Assembly (NCBI GenBank): GCA_009746045.1
Contig: RPFO01000041.1
Coordinates: 7,474,613 to 7,534,612, forward strand
Length of the DNA stretch: 60,000 nucleotides
DNA from: Mesostigma viride
Lineage: Eukaryota; Streptophyta; Mesostigmatophyceae; Mesostigmatales; Mesostigmataceae
Reading direction: 5' to 3'
In this document: one piece after another, positions 1-10,975 of the stretch
How the letters are laid out: every line of letters begins with the position of its first letter
How positions within the stretch are numbered: the stretch's first letter is position 1
The notes under the pieces: generated by a model
What the model was told of the DNA's origin: nothing
The model's input: only the letters and a program-made list of their open reading frames with translations
The model's database searches: none
Translations under genes and position numbers: made by a program

Positions 1-135
1 TTTCTACAGGGAAACTAGCTATGGTAAACATTTCATCGCCCATGCCCACACATACCTAAATCTGTAAGCTAGTGCTATCTACAATAAAGGGGTGTGTTGG
101 TAACTGCTCCGACTGGGACATCCAGCACTACTCAC

Positions 136-526
136 CTCGATCTTCCATGGCTTGTGCTCGACTTTGAGCTGCGCGGCAAAACGACAGATCCGTGGCCAGA
201 CAAGGTGCGGGCACGAACATGACAAGGCAGGGAATGGCATGCAATGAGAGAAAGACGAGAATGATAAATTATTTCAGAATTATTAACTACAACCTTTAGG
301 AAGACATACAGGCGACCCATGCCCCCCCTCCCCCCCGGGGGAATCAAGGATGGTGACACTAGAAATTGAGCGGGGAACAGCATGCTAGCGTATATATTTA
401 GGCATTGCACCGCACCTTGTCCACGGATGGGCCGTACTTCTCGCGCAGGAGCGCCATCAGGAGGGTCTTCTTTCCCGCACCCGATGGCCCGTAGAAGAGC
501 AGGTGGGGGCAGTCACCCTCAGATAC
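136..526 (-). CDS. RFC3: Replication factor C subunit, RFC3-type (two internal exons, partial gene)
   Basis: This is part of a small clamp-loader subunit, an AAA+ ATPase that helps load PCNA onto primed DNA in the nucleus. Exon 416-526 (minus, 37 codons, both ends on codon boundaries) reads [20 protein letters not shown] and then a TLLMALL-type helix; GPSGAGKKT is the Walker A loop in the form typical of RFC3/Rfc5. Exon 136-168 reads [11 protein letters not shown], matching the conserved stretch just after Walker A in that family. Both exons have an AG acceptor (ggcag, gcgcag) and a GT donor (gtgcgg, gtgagt). The downstream exons lie beyond position 1. The first exon (start codon, box II) was not found within the next few kb upstream, which is filled by transposons. 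The family call rests on the motif match; the exon boundaries fit exactly. Confidence 0.85.
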
Positions 527-712
527 CTGCCAGCACGAATTATACATAATAGTAGTACATATTATATAGTAGTAATAAAAATAGAGAGAGATGATTATAC
601 ATTATATACAGAGAGATGATAATATATAAATATATAATATAAATAGAGTACGAACAGGCAAGGGCCAGTGCAGGGAAATGATAAGGATATCAAGATAGCA
701 GGATATATCCAA

Positions 713-921
713 GGTAAGGTATCACTCAGTACTAGATAGGGTTCAGTTGCCCCATCCGGATACCTGCCAACGTGTCCAAGTGAGGGTATCGCTCAGTACA
801 AGATAGGGTTCAGTTGCCCCATCCGGATACCTGCCAACACAAGTCACGTGTCCAAGTGAGGGTATCGCTCAGTACTAGATAGGGTTCAGTTGCCCCATCC
901 GGATACCTGCCAACACAAGTT
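713..921. repeat. Three tandem copies of a ~65-78 bp repeat in the RFC3 intron
   Basis: The block with core 'atagggttcagttgcc' followed by ccatccggatacctgccaac occurs at about 713-774, 777-840 and 856-921. Just to the left, 540-660 is AT-rich and low in complexity (tata/gaga runs). Read on the minus strand, each repeat ends in a pyrimidine-poor 'gtgttggcag|gtatc', which resembles the true 3' splice site of the exon at 526. Confidence 0.8.
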
Positions 922-929
922 CCATGTCA

Positions 930-1965
930 AGCCATGATGACCACCACGAATGGTGGGTACGTGTAAGCAAAAGCTAGGGTACATGTCCGTGTTGCGCCCG
1001 TTATCAAGCGGATGAAGAAAGGGTGGATTGCGAGGGAGGTCGATGCTAGCTGCATGGGAACATGTATTAAATGGATGAATTCAGCGCAGACAACGGGCAA
1101 TATTGTGGCGTCACCACAGCCCTTACCCCAAATTCGACCTGAATCCCAAGTTACTGGGCAGAACGCGGACGGCACGAAGCTAATAAACATGCGCACGGGG
1201 ACAGCCTAACTGTCTTTGCCCATACCCTACAGGCATATGAAATGTAGCCCAGCGCGCGAGCTCACTGACCAAGTGGCACGTGGTAACGGAATACCGACTG
1301 ACATTAGCCTCCTCTACACGCAAACTCGGACTGCGCACATTTCGACGACACCCGCGTTAGAGATAAGACGCACTAAAATCTTTTCTTCTAGACACCCATC
1401 CCCCCTGCATTGTCATCACTGACCAGCTTCTGCAGTTGACTCGCGATGTCTCCATGGATCTTGAACTTGGAGAGCTTCGTGGGTCGATACTTATCAACCC
1501 ACAACATGGTTGGTGCCAAAGTCTCCTCAATCAAATTCTGAGTTATGGAAGAGTGTTATCTATGCCTAGAGGCAGGCGGCGTGCGACGACGTTTACAGGA
1601 AATTGCAGCATTGGACGCACAAAACGACTGGCGAACACATGCGGCTTCGTTGGAATCTCATCAACCTAAGCCGGATAAAGGCCCCCGTTAAAAGGGCAAT
1701 ATACTGGACGTTTATTCTGAGGCGCGGATTTTCGAAGAAGTTTTTGCTCCTTGACTGTATGCCACCTTTGCCATTACGAACAAAACATGTATCGCGTGAG
1801 GTTTTTGTGAAGGAAAGCGCGCGAAAGCCGGTCTCGCGCGCATGCATATTTTGTCAATAACCGCCTGCACATGTCAATTCGCAAGCCCGCTGACTTCTGG
1901 CGTATGCAACCTTAGTACGGTTTCTGAACTGCATAGTAATGTTCGTACTGTCACCACCTGCACTG
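930..1965. other. No recognisable gene (probable RFC3 intron or upstream region)
   Basis: Short ORFs occur on both strands (for example 1603-1860 plus and 1593-1847 minus), but they overlap each other and resemble no family I know. No repeats longer than a few bases were noticed. Confidence 0.5.
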
Positions 1966-1977
1966 ATAGTACCACCG

Positions 1978-2045
1978 ATATTTTTGGCATACCTGGGTCA
2001 CCTTAACTGTTATATGGAAATAAACTAACACCCATTTCACCGGAA
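1978..2045 (+). mobile_element. 68-bp dead-on-arrival copy of a LINE B-family 3' end
   Basis: The insert is flanked by a 12-bp direct repeat, atagtaccaccg, at 1966-1977 and 2046-2057. Its sequence matches, in inverted orientation, the 3' terminus of the LINE at 41145-42676 (shared cttaactgttatatggaaat and aacacccatttcaccgg). Only the last 68 bp were copied, an extreme 5' truncation. Confidence 0.75.
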
Positions 2046-2527
2046 ATAGTACCACCGGTACTAAATATATGCGGCCCTCGGCCACTATAGATTCTCTGCT
2101 GCCCATTTGCGGCGTGGGACACAACAACAACAACAACCTGCACTGACTCCGACTGGGATTTTTTTTTTTCGGGGAAATGGGTATATTTTATTAGCCAATT
2201 ATGGACCAAAGAGGTGAGAGGGGAAATGAGTATCAGCGAATCCTAATAGAGGTGGGCACACACACGTGTGGCGGTGACAGGTGAAGGGCTAATAGGGCGC
2301 GTTATTAGACCAGGGAAGCCATTGGACCTGAGTAATGTCGCCATGAGGCATACTGGTGAATACCTGATTACGGCCCAGTAGATCATGAAAAAGCTGGAGC
2401 GGGCTGGGCTTGTCGTTATTTCCAGGTAAATAGGTGTACGTTTATTCCAAATATAGCCAGTAATTAATCCCTGCTAAGCCTAGGGTGTCAAGATGTCAGT
2501 GGCTAAAACGGAGCCTTACTAGACCAC

Positions 2528-5267
2528 TTTTTTTGGGTCGTCGGATCGGGTGGTGTGCCTTGATTATGTCTGCGTACGTCGGGCTCAGCGCCCCTCAGTT
2601 GTCGATGCTCGCGTCCTGCAAGATTCTGTCAGCACGGTGGAATCTGATCATCGTCTAGTGCTCGCTCGCATCAGATTGCGGTTTCCAGGGGTGAAACCGT
2701 CGCGACAGCTGGCACCTCAGCCAGATCTGAAAGTGCTCCGGATTGTGCTGAAGGATGCCGACAAGATGTCAGCAGAAGAGCAGGCCGCTATGTCGCACAG
2801 GGATGATTTCCTGGCCGTCTTCGACGCCGGGGGCAGCCGACAGCAGTTACACGCCATTCCGCCGCCGGGGGATATTTCACTAATTTCAGTGATCCTCCGT
2901 GGTGTCGCCGCCAAGTATCGCCTGGCTGCCCGCACCCTCCCCACCTTGCCTCCGCGTCGGCAGCTTGCTGTCCACCGTCACGCACCGACAGTGGTCGCCG
3001 CCAGGCAGATGCTCCGCCGCAACCGAGATCCGCTCGCCAAACCTGGGCTGCAAGCAGCTCTGAGGGCCGCCTACGACGGAGCAGGCTGAGAAGGCAGATG
3101 CTCAGCAGATGGTCAAGGACCTGCGCAGCTGCCAGCAGAAGCACGACGGCAAGGGGGCCTGGTTCTGGTACAAGCGCCTCGGGCACCCGGACGGCCTCGG
3201 CCGGCCCCACCGCCACGACGTCCCCGGCGCCCCAGCCAAGCGGCTTCGTACCTGGGCCACGGCCACGGCCGAGGTCGTGGGGACAGCTGCGCCGCCCCCA
3301 CCCCTGCTCCCAGCCGCCGCCGCCCGCCCGGCCGCCCTGGCCGGCCCCGCAGGGCCCCCGGCCCCGCCTAGGTCAGCGGCGGACTACCTAGTCCCCCCGC
3401 TGGTCGGCCCACTTGGCGACCCGTCTGACATGCCTCCTTTCACCTCTCGCGAGGTCACGGAGGCGGTCCAGCGCCTGCGTTATGACGCAGCCACCGGCTC
3501 TGACGAGATTCCGGCAGCAGTTGTAAAACTTGCAGCCGAATTCGAGGACACAGGTGTTATGCTGCTCTTCCGGGACATCTGCAACCGCCTTCTGCTGTCG
3601 TCGCAACCACCTCCAGCGGCCTGGCAACACAGTTTTCGCACGATGCTGTACAAGAACAAAGGGTCGCCTGCCGACCTCGGCAACTACAGAGGGGTGTGCA
3701 TTCAAAGTGCCCCCCTCAAGCTTCTTATGCGGCTCATCCTGAACCGCCTGCGCACGGCCCTGGACGGTCACCTCAGCGAGACTCAGCACGGCTTCCGTTC
3801 AGGTCGCAACACAGTACAGGCGCTCTTCGCTACTCGCCGACTGGTGGAGGAACTGCAACGCCTTCAGCCTGGTGAGTCCCCTTTGCACCTTGTGCTGGTG
3901 GACTTCATCAAAGCCTTCGATTCAGTTTTCTGGCCTGCGCTTTGGGACATCCTCGAGTTGTTCCGGATCCCCCGCCCCCTGATTGCTGTCATCCGCAACC
4001 TGTATGAAGGGTCCACCACTTCGGTGCGCACTTCTTACGGGACCACGCCCCCATGCCCTTTACAGAAGGGTGTGTGGCAGGGCTGCGTGCTGTCGCCCTA
4101 TACCTGTTCATTATTGTTGTCGAATACGTAATGACTCAGGCGCGCAAGCGATTTGCCCGCATCGTGGGCAGGGAACCAGGAGTGCAGGTTGCTAACAAAT
4201 TCTGGCATGGCGGTGCGGACACGGAGATTCGGCTGGCAGACATCATTTACGCAGACGACACCACCCTCTTTGAGGACACTGAGCACGTGCAGACATGGCT
4301 TGACTGCCTGGCTCTCGAGGCCCGTGCAGTGGGGCTTGAGGTCAGCAAGAAGACAGAGGCCCTGGCGGTTGGGCTCACCACCTCAGCGCCGCCCCTCTAT
4401 CTCCTAGACGGCTCTCGAGTCCTGTATCGGGACCGCGTTAAGCTGCTGGGCAGCCTGCTCCCTAGCTGCGAGGTGGATGTGGACCACCGCATCTCCCTCG
4501 CCTGGCACGCTTTACGCCAGTACCGGGCCCTATGGCGCAAGCCCCTGGGCAAGATCGAGAAACAGGACCTGTTCAAGGTCCTCGTCCTTCCCGTTCTCAC
4601 GTATGGCGCCGAGACGTGGACCCTCACCGCCGACCTGGCCCGCAAGCTGGACGGCGCGGTCACCAGCATGCTGCGTTCCATTTTCAGAGTAGGATATCAT
4701 GCTCATGTCCGCAATGAGGACCTGTACCAGGGCATGCCCTATATCACCAGCACAATTAAGCAACGCCGCCTGCAGCTAGTAGGGCACCTAGCTCGCACCA
4801 ATCAGGTAGACACCTCACGTGGCCCCCCCGCAGGACTGCGACCAGCCCAGCCTGGCCGGCACCTCCTGACGTGGGCTGGGCCCAGTGATGTTAGACGCCG
4901 CAAGGCCCGCACCTTCAAAGAACAGCTAGTAGCGGACATGGGGGGCCTAGGCCCTAGGCCTCTCCGTGATTTGGAAGAAGATGATGGACAAGGCCAAGTG
5001 GGCCCAGGTCATAGAGGACAACGAGCCCCCCCCAGTGGGGAAGCGCCCGCGTGTGCAATCCCGCGGGAGGCACGCTAGATAGCTCCCCCTAGGGCAGCGT
5101 GCGGCTGCCTAGATAGATGATGTAGTTAGAATGTTGTTAGATAGATGTAGTATGTAGCCAATGTAGATAGATTAGACCGGTAGGAATGTGTGCACCCATC
5201 CATCCATTCATCCGGGTTAATGCTCCGTGACTCCCCAACGGGAGCACGAGTCTAATTAATTAATTAA
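2528..5267 (+). mobile_element. LINE C: 5'-truncated non-LTR retrotransposon with (TAAT)n tail
   Basis: It is flanked by the 12-bp TSD ttactagaccac at 2516-2527 and 5268-5279, and is inserted into the 3' end of LINE B in opposite orientation. The 3' UTR (5079-5267) has tagatagatg-type repeats, a ccatccatcc run, a hairpin (ctccc-caac-gggag at about 5231-5244) and a taattaattaatt tail. Other copies of this family lie at 27463-27605 and at about 29777-32258. Confidence 0.85.
2550..5078 (+). pseudogene. LINE C ORF2 remnant: endonuclease C-terminus plus reverse transcriptase
   Basis: The protein would nick target DNA and reverse-transcribe the element RNA. It begins inside the APE-type endonuclease (DYVCVRR ... 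ESDHRLVLARIRLR, the SDH signature), so the N terminus is missing. The reverse transcriptase follows: FRTMLYKNKGSPADLGNYRG, LVDFIKAFDS (motif A aspartate), QGCVLSP, then YADDT at about 4252 and the late LTYGAETWT motif. The reading frame breaks at least three times: near 3060-3075, near 4100-4110 (after QGCVLSP) and at 4943-4956, where a 7-bp duplication of ctaggcc is absent from the copy at 31947. The original C terminus (KMMDKAKWAQVIEDNE...) is therefore out of frame. The gene is dead; family-level placement (RTE- or Jockey-like) is not certain. Confidence 0.85.
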
Positions 5268-7762
5268 TTACTAGACCACGGAAGCCACTGGACTTCTAAT
5301 GGGTTGTCATTGGGCATGTGGGTAAAGATCCTGTTTTTGCCCATGAGGTCATGAAAGATCTCAAGTGGGCTGGGCTTATCCTGGTCCGCGCCAGGGTCCC
5401 AGATTTTGTTTTGTTCATTTGCAACCATCCAGTAGCGTCGCATGCCGGAGTTCCATAGGTAAATGAAGCGTGAGAGAACCCCAGCTTTGTCGAAAACTGT
5501 GCGCCTATTGAACACCACATCGTTTCGCACCGTCCAGATTGTATATAACATGCATGTGCGGAGCCATATCCACGCTTGTTGTGAAAAGGTGAGCTCAAGG
5601 CCAGGGGTGCCAGTGATGCCAAAGATAATTGAGCGGGTAGACACCGGTATGATAGGCTCAGATGTCCAGGCTGCCCATAAACCAATCAACCAGGTCCAAA
5701 CTCCCTGGAGGTTACACCATAAAAATCGGTGTTCCACAGTTTCAGTGGGGTGGGTACATAAACAAGTAGCAGGGTGTTGAAATCGCCGGTGGAGGATCTC
5801 CCCGACCCCGATGGATCGGTGCATCAAGAGGTGTTGTACGTCGGTCGCGCGGCGATCAATCAGCGGGTGGTCAGCGGCGAGGGTGATGTTGCGGACCCAG
5901 GTGTGGCCAGGCCACTCAGTAGCACCCCAGCGTGTCCGTCCGGGGTGGAATTGATGGTTTTTATGCCGGAGCATTGTGTAGCCCCACTCTGCCGTGTACT
6001 CGTAAAGGCCTTTTACAATTCTGCTGTCACCCTGATTTAGCACCCAGCCAAATTCCACTGGATCCAATGACAACATGTCCAGGCGAGTTGATCCCACATG
6101 TAGCCAAATAATAGCAGCGTCTGGAAGGTTGGGGTTGGGTTGGTATACACATGACTGTTCTAGGGACCAAGGTACAACCCGAATCCGGTGGCATAGCTGG
6201 GTGGGGAGGAGCACCACTGCAGTTGTAAGTTGAGCCAGACAGCCATTGTGGCCGCTCAGCGGCGCCAGTAGTTGAACGTGCAGGGTTCCAAGGGGGAGTT
6301 CTGCGATCACCTTCCCCGAGCATGTTGCGGTCGTGTTGTATGGACAAAAGCAGCACCATTCACCAGCTTTATAGGGGGCACGGGGAGAAGTCATGAGTGT
6401 GTGCCAGCGTGGGGGTATGACTTGTACTAGCGCAGCCCAGGCAGCATAAGTAGGCATATTGGGGACCCAGGCAGCCAGTTCGTTATATGTTAAGAGGCGG
6501 TAGCAGTCACCGTGGAGAATATACAGGTGGAGAATAGTGGTTACAGGGTGGGGGGATGTTATGAAGCCTTCATAGGGGTTAGGGCCACTTAAGCTTCCGA
6601 AGGGGCGATTAAGGGGGTTGAGGTATATATCATTAAAGAATAGGGGTTGGCGTGCAACTTCCTCACGTAGTGTGGGAAATAATAGGCGGTCGGGTTTAAG
6701 TGCCATAAAGCCTTGCCATATACGAGCCCAGTACCAAGGAAGACCTCTAGTGAGCTTCGGGGAGGGGAGGCGAGCAGTAAGCAGTGCGGCTCCAGAGTGC
6801 CAGGAAATACCATTGGAGTGATGAGTAAGACGTGAGAGGGTTACACGTGCCAGAAGACATCCAGGGTGTGTGTTGACACCAATGTGGGCAGAGATAACTT
6901 GTTTGGCATACACCGACCATAAACGCCATTGCATATTGTGTAAGCCTAGTCCTCCAAGAGGCCACGGCATAAAAGACATTGACTCTCTGATCCATCCGTG
7001 TACCTGGCGGCTGACTAGATCGCTCGATCTTTTCCAAACAAAGTTATGCCCCAGTCGTTGAATAAGAGACACGGTGTGTTCATCCGGTGGGTGGGCCTGA
7101 CCGAAGTACAGCAGCTTGGAGAACAGCAGCTGGTTCGTGACGAGGACCTTGCCCCGGAGGCTGAGGCGGTGTACGCCAGCCCAGCGGTTGGCGGGCCGGG
7201 CCACCTGTTGTACACCAGTAAGTTTGCCCAGTTGTTGTGATTCGTCGTATAGAAAGGTTTTGACTTCCAATAACCTCCCTTCGGCTGTCCGACCGATAGG
7301 GCAGTTATGCAAAAGGTGGTATCCTCCTGGCGGGACCCATGTCACCGCCAGGTTAGTAGGTTGGAGAGTCGGGTTGGTTGTTCTGCCAATATGCAAGCCC
7401 GTGGACTTTTGCACGTTGCAGCGTTGTTGGGAGGCGGTACAGTATGTAGATATATTGTCAAGCACAGCATCAACATCACGCAGGGAGGTGCAAATGTTAG
7501 TAGTGTCATCAGCGTAGGCAGTTTGAAACAGACCACGTGTGTGGTGAGGGAGGGGGTAGCCTTGAATACGGCTGTCCTGTTGATGAAGAAAGAAGAGGCC
7601 AGCGTGAGCAAGCAAAAAGAGAAGGGGAGAGAGACAGTCGCCTTGTGGGCGGAGGGAGCGTGTGCTATGGCCTATTTGGGATTTATGTCCATTAATTAGT
7701 AGGTGCCAAGTGAGGGATTTGATCATGCCTAGACTGACCTTAATAAGTGAGGGCTTAATAAG
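5264..7762 (-). pseudogene. LINE B reverse transcriptase C-terminal part with zf-RVT domain
   Basis: A long open frame (820 codons after the first ATG at 7726, but open to the truncation point) encodes the second half of a LINE RT. A degenerate QGDCLSPLLF motif (residues 28-37) is followed by YADDT (71-75) and a long thumb/connection region. Near the C terminus is a cysteine/histidine cluster, CLCTHPTETVEHRFLWC, of the zf-RVT type. The apparent start is not real, since the fingers and any endonuclease are lost by 5' truncation. The stop codon at 5264-5266 comes from the LINE C tail. Without LINE C the frame would end a few codons later (WSSKAPF), like WSQGAPY in the 41-kb copy. No internal stop or frameshift was seen, suggesting a fairly young copy. 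Confidence 0.85.
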
Positions 7763-7929
7763 AGGGCTTGTCGTTATTGGGCCCTGGGTCCCACACCCTG
7801 TGTTGTTCCTGAGCTAACAGCCAGTACTCCGACTGGGATTTACATGATTGTTGTTGTTGTAGTGTCCCACGCCGCACATGGGCAGCAGAGAATCTTTAGT
7901 GGCCGAGGGCCGGATAGTATCGGTGGTAG

Positions 7930-9636
7930 GGATTTACATGTAGCCACCAGTTTGGCCTCAGGTTCCAAGTTCAAGACTATCACGTTCTTCTGCTTGGCGG
8001 TTGCTCGAATCGAACGCTGCTCTCCGTAGCTTATGATTCTCAGATACTACATCGATTTCGCGTGGGATTCCCCTACTAGTAACTACGATTTATGACGCCC
8101 GAAAACTTTGGCCGCGGCCGTAGGCCGAAGGTGGGGCCGTCCCCCGCGCCCCCTAGCGCGGGAGCGGACGACGTCCAGGACCGTTGCGAGATGGCCAATC
8201 GGCGTAGTACAAAGAAATCCCCAAACCTTGGAGATCGAGTGTCGTGTTTTCCTGAACGGGTGCTGAAATGCTGAACACGTTCAGACTTTCGCGGGCAGGT
8301 GGGGCGTCTCGCCAATCCGCGCGGCCTCAGGACGGTACGGCGCGTTGACTTTTTTAATCGTCAAACAAAAAGTCGCGAACCAATCTCTCCCAAACATCCC
8401 AGGCCTTTGTAGAATTTAGTAGAGGATACGAGCTGGCGCACAAGAACGCCTACTTAATGGTCGAGTAGTTTAAATAAGGAGTCGATAAATTTCACAACGG
8501 TGGAACGACGGTATGTTCAGTTCGAAAAATATAGAATGCGATTTTCTGAACGGATGGATCCAATTTTCAGGACGGGTGGAAGGTTCAGAGCCTAACAGGC
8601 GTTCAGTCAGGGTGGGGTGAAATAGTTCAGGCCGAAAGTTGGCACATTTTCAATGGAAATACGAACGTAACGAAATTTCCAAGTATCTTCCACCGAAATA
8701 TCTCTAAAGTATATCGCATGGTATAATCGCATGGAAAAAAGTCTTGCTGGGCAGTGGGAACTGGGAATTATTGGCAAAGCGTGCGGCATGCTCGGGGCGA
8801 AAAACAAAGTGACGTGCTGCGCGAGCAATTTTCCTTGTGCTGGCTGGCGATGGCAGGCAACGTAGGCTAGAAAATTGGGATGGGGAATGCGCAGCCATGG
8901 TTTTAGGCTTGGGGTGTGGCCAACGAGCTTCTGCTGTCGCCACATCATATTGGAAAGAACGCTGGATTTTTTGCCACGGGACGTAACCGGCGATGCCGAT
9001 GGTGAGGCGTTTGTTTCGATGACCGGGGTAGTACCTGCTCTCTTTCTGATGCATTTTCATGGTTGCGTTCTTTCCATTTCGCCGAATCCACCTAGTCGCA
9101 GCAAAGACATAGCGTAGCAAGGGTCTGCGTTTTATTTTCTTAGCCGTGCAGGACGCCATCTTCATGGTCCTTCGCATGTCCTGTGTGAACGTCCGTTGCC
9201 CAAGGATCTGTGATGCTTTTTTCTGGAATATACTGGGCGGTGAAAGCCCCTCTGGATGCTTGCCTGGTCACGGGTTTGGGGCGTCATTTACTGCTGTACT
9301 GGCTGACATTCATGGTGCTTTCTGCGTAAGCTGACTTGCTTCGCACGTGGATTTTGACTGGACTGAAGAGCGCGTCTGGTAGCATGTTTACGTGGTGTAT
9401 AAGGTGATCAATCAACCATTTGTTTATAGAAGGTGTGACAATAGAAGGTGTGTTATATATTTCTTCATCAAGCATGTCAAAAGTAATCTCCACTCGCTTA
9501 CAACCTGAATTTTGCTTTGCTGGGTCTGCTGTGTTTGTGTCTCACTGTGCAGGCTATCCCCTTGGTTGATCAACCAGGTGATTTTTGGTGGCAGCGGGGC
9601 CATATACTCTTCTTGGCGTTTTTCATCCATGGCATG
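7930..9636. other. Intergenic region, no gene recognised
   Basis: Only short overlapping ORFs are present. Positions 8628-8720 hold one copy of a dispersed ~90-bp motif (cgaacgtaacgaaatttcca ... gtatatcgcatggtataat), found again near 11158, 12334 and 12500. The stretch 8500-8600 repeats variants of 'gttcag'. Nothing else is supported. Confidence 0.5.
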
Positions 9637-10975
9637 TCAACCAACGCATGCATGCAGCCCCTCCCACACCCACGCACACATGTTAGCTATACCCCACAAA
9701 CCCACGCATGGATTCCAGCCACCCCCCACATGCCCGCATGCATGCCAGCCACCCCACCAATCCACGCACGCATGCCAGCCACCCCCACACCCACGCACGC
9801 ATGCCAGCCACCCCACAACCCACTTATGCATTCCAGCAACCCCCACAGCCACTTACGCATGCCAGCCACCCCCCACCCCCACGCACGCATGGCAGCCACC
9901 CCACGAACCCACGCACGCGTGCCAGCCCCCCCTTAAAACCACGCATGCATGGCAGCTCCCCACCACACCCACGCATGCATGCCACTCCCCCCGCCAACCA
10001 CCCACGCATGCCAGCCCCCCGACACACGCATGGCAGCCCCCCCCACACCCACGCACGCATGCCAGCCCTACCCCACATGCAGGCATGCATGCCAGCCACC
10101 CCCCACACCCACGCATGCATGCCAGCCCCTCCCACACCCACGCCCGCATGCCAGCTACCCCACAAACCCACGCATGCATGCCAGCGACCCCCCACATGCA
10201 CGCATGCATGCCAGCCACCCCACCAACCCACGCACGCATGCCAGCCCATCACAAACCCACTTATGCATGCCAGCCACCCCCCACACCCACGTACGCATGC
10301 CAGCCACCCCACACACCCACGCACGCATGGCAGCCACCCCACCAACCCACACACGCGTGCCAGCCCCCCCTAACCCCACGCATGCATGGCAGCCCCCCAC
10401 CACACCCACGCATGCATGCCACTCCCCCCCACACCCACGCACGCATGCGAGCCCCCCCACACACCCACGCACGCATGCGAGCCCCCCCACACACCCACGC
10501 ACGCATGCCAGCCCCACCCCACATGCAGGCATGCATGCCAGCCATCCCCCACACCCACGCATGCATGCCAGCCCCTCCCACACCCACGCCTGCATGCCAG
10601 CTACCCCACAAACCCACGCATGCATGCCAGCGACCCCCCACATGCACGCATGCATGCCAGCCACCCCACCAACCCACGCACGCATGCCAGCCCATCACAA
10701 ACCCACTTATGCATGCCAGCCACCCCCCACACCCACGTACGCATGCCAGCCACCCCACACACCCACGCACGCATGGCAGCCACCCCACGAACCCACACAC
10801 GCGTGCCAGCCCCCCCCTAACCCCACGCATGCATGGCAGCCCCCCACCACACCCACGCATGCATGCCACTCCCCCCCACACCCACGCACGCATGCGAGCC
10901 CCCCCCACACCCACGCACGCATGCGAGGCCCCCCACACCCACGCAAGCATGCCAGCCCCCCCCATGAAGTCATAG
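9637..10975. repeat. GC-rich 30-bp minisatellite with ~446-bp higher-order periodicity
   Basis: About 44 imperfect copies of a unit such as cccacgcacgcatgccagcc plus acccc(ac)ca, mostly 29-31 bp. Larger blocks repeat: the variant acatgcaggc occurs at 10075 and 10521, and the variant gccact at 9981, 10418 and 10865, a period of about 437-447 bp (three blocks). Because the unit is close to 30 bp, several frames on both strands stay open (THACQPPHTP-type decapeptides on plus, GMHAWVWGVA-type on minus). I take these as by-products of the repeat, not genes. Confidence 0.9.

Larger units (their letters stand above)
2421..7763 (-). mobile_element. LINE B: 5'-truncated non-LTR retrotransposon, interrupted by LINE C
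   Basis: It is flanked by the 15-bp TSD gggcttgtcgttatt at 2406-2420 and 7764-7778. The body is 5268-7763 and the 3' end continues at 2421-2527. The 3' terminus (rc ...aataaacgtacacctatttacctgga) is homologous to the terminus of the 41-kb copy. The insertion is in minus orientation inside LINE A. Confidence 0.8.
2162..7825 (-). mobile_element. LINE A: 5'-truncated LINE B-family copy, interrupted
   Basis: The remnants are 2162-2405 and 7779-7825. They show the same 3' UTR landmarks as LINE B and the 41-kb copy (gaccagggaagcc, gcgggctgggctt, ccctgggtccca). The 3' end is at 2162, next to a short T run on the plus strand, i.e. an A-tail. The flanking 16-bp TSD actccgactgggattt lies at 2146-2161 and 7826-7841, inside the loop of the foldback element. 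LINE B sits inside this copy. Confidence 0.7.
1969..7929. mobile_element. Foldback/MITE-like element with ~90-bp inverted arms, split by later insertions
   Basis: The left arm (about 2046-2145, starting at taccaccggtac) and the right arm (about 7842-7929) are inverted copies. Both contain gcggccctcggccacta in one orientation or the other, then attctctgctgccca, then cgtgggacac and a CAA/TTG triplet run. After removal of the LINE insertion (2162-7825, with its 16-bp TSD) the arms lie about 25 bp apart, giving a hairpin element of roughly 200 bp. No coding capacity. Its own target duplication was not identified. Confidence 0.6.

Noticed and set aside
1593-1860. Overlapping 84-85 codon ORFs on both strands
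   Set aside because: No family likeness or start context, and they overlap each other fully.
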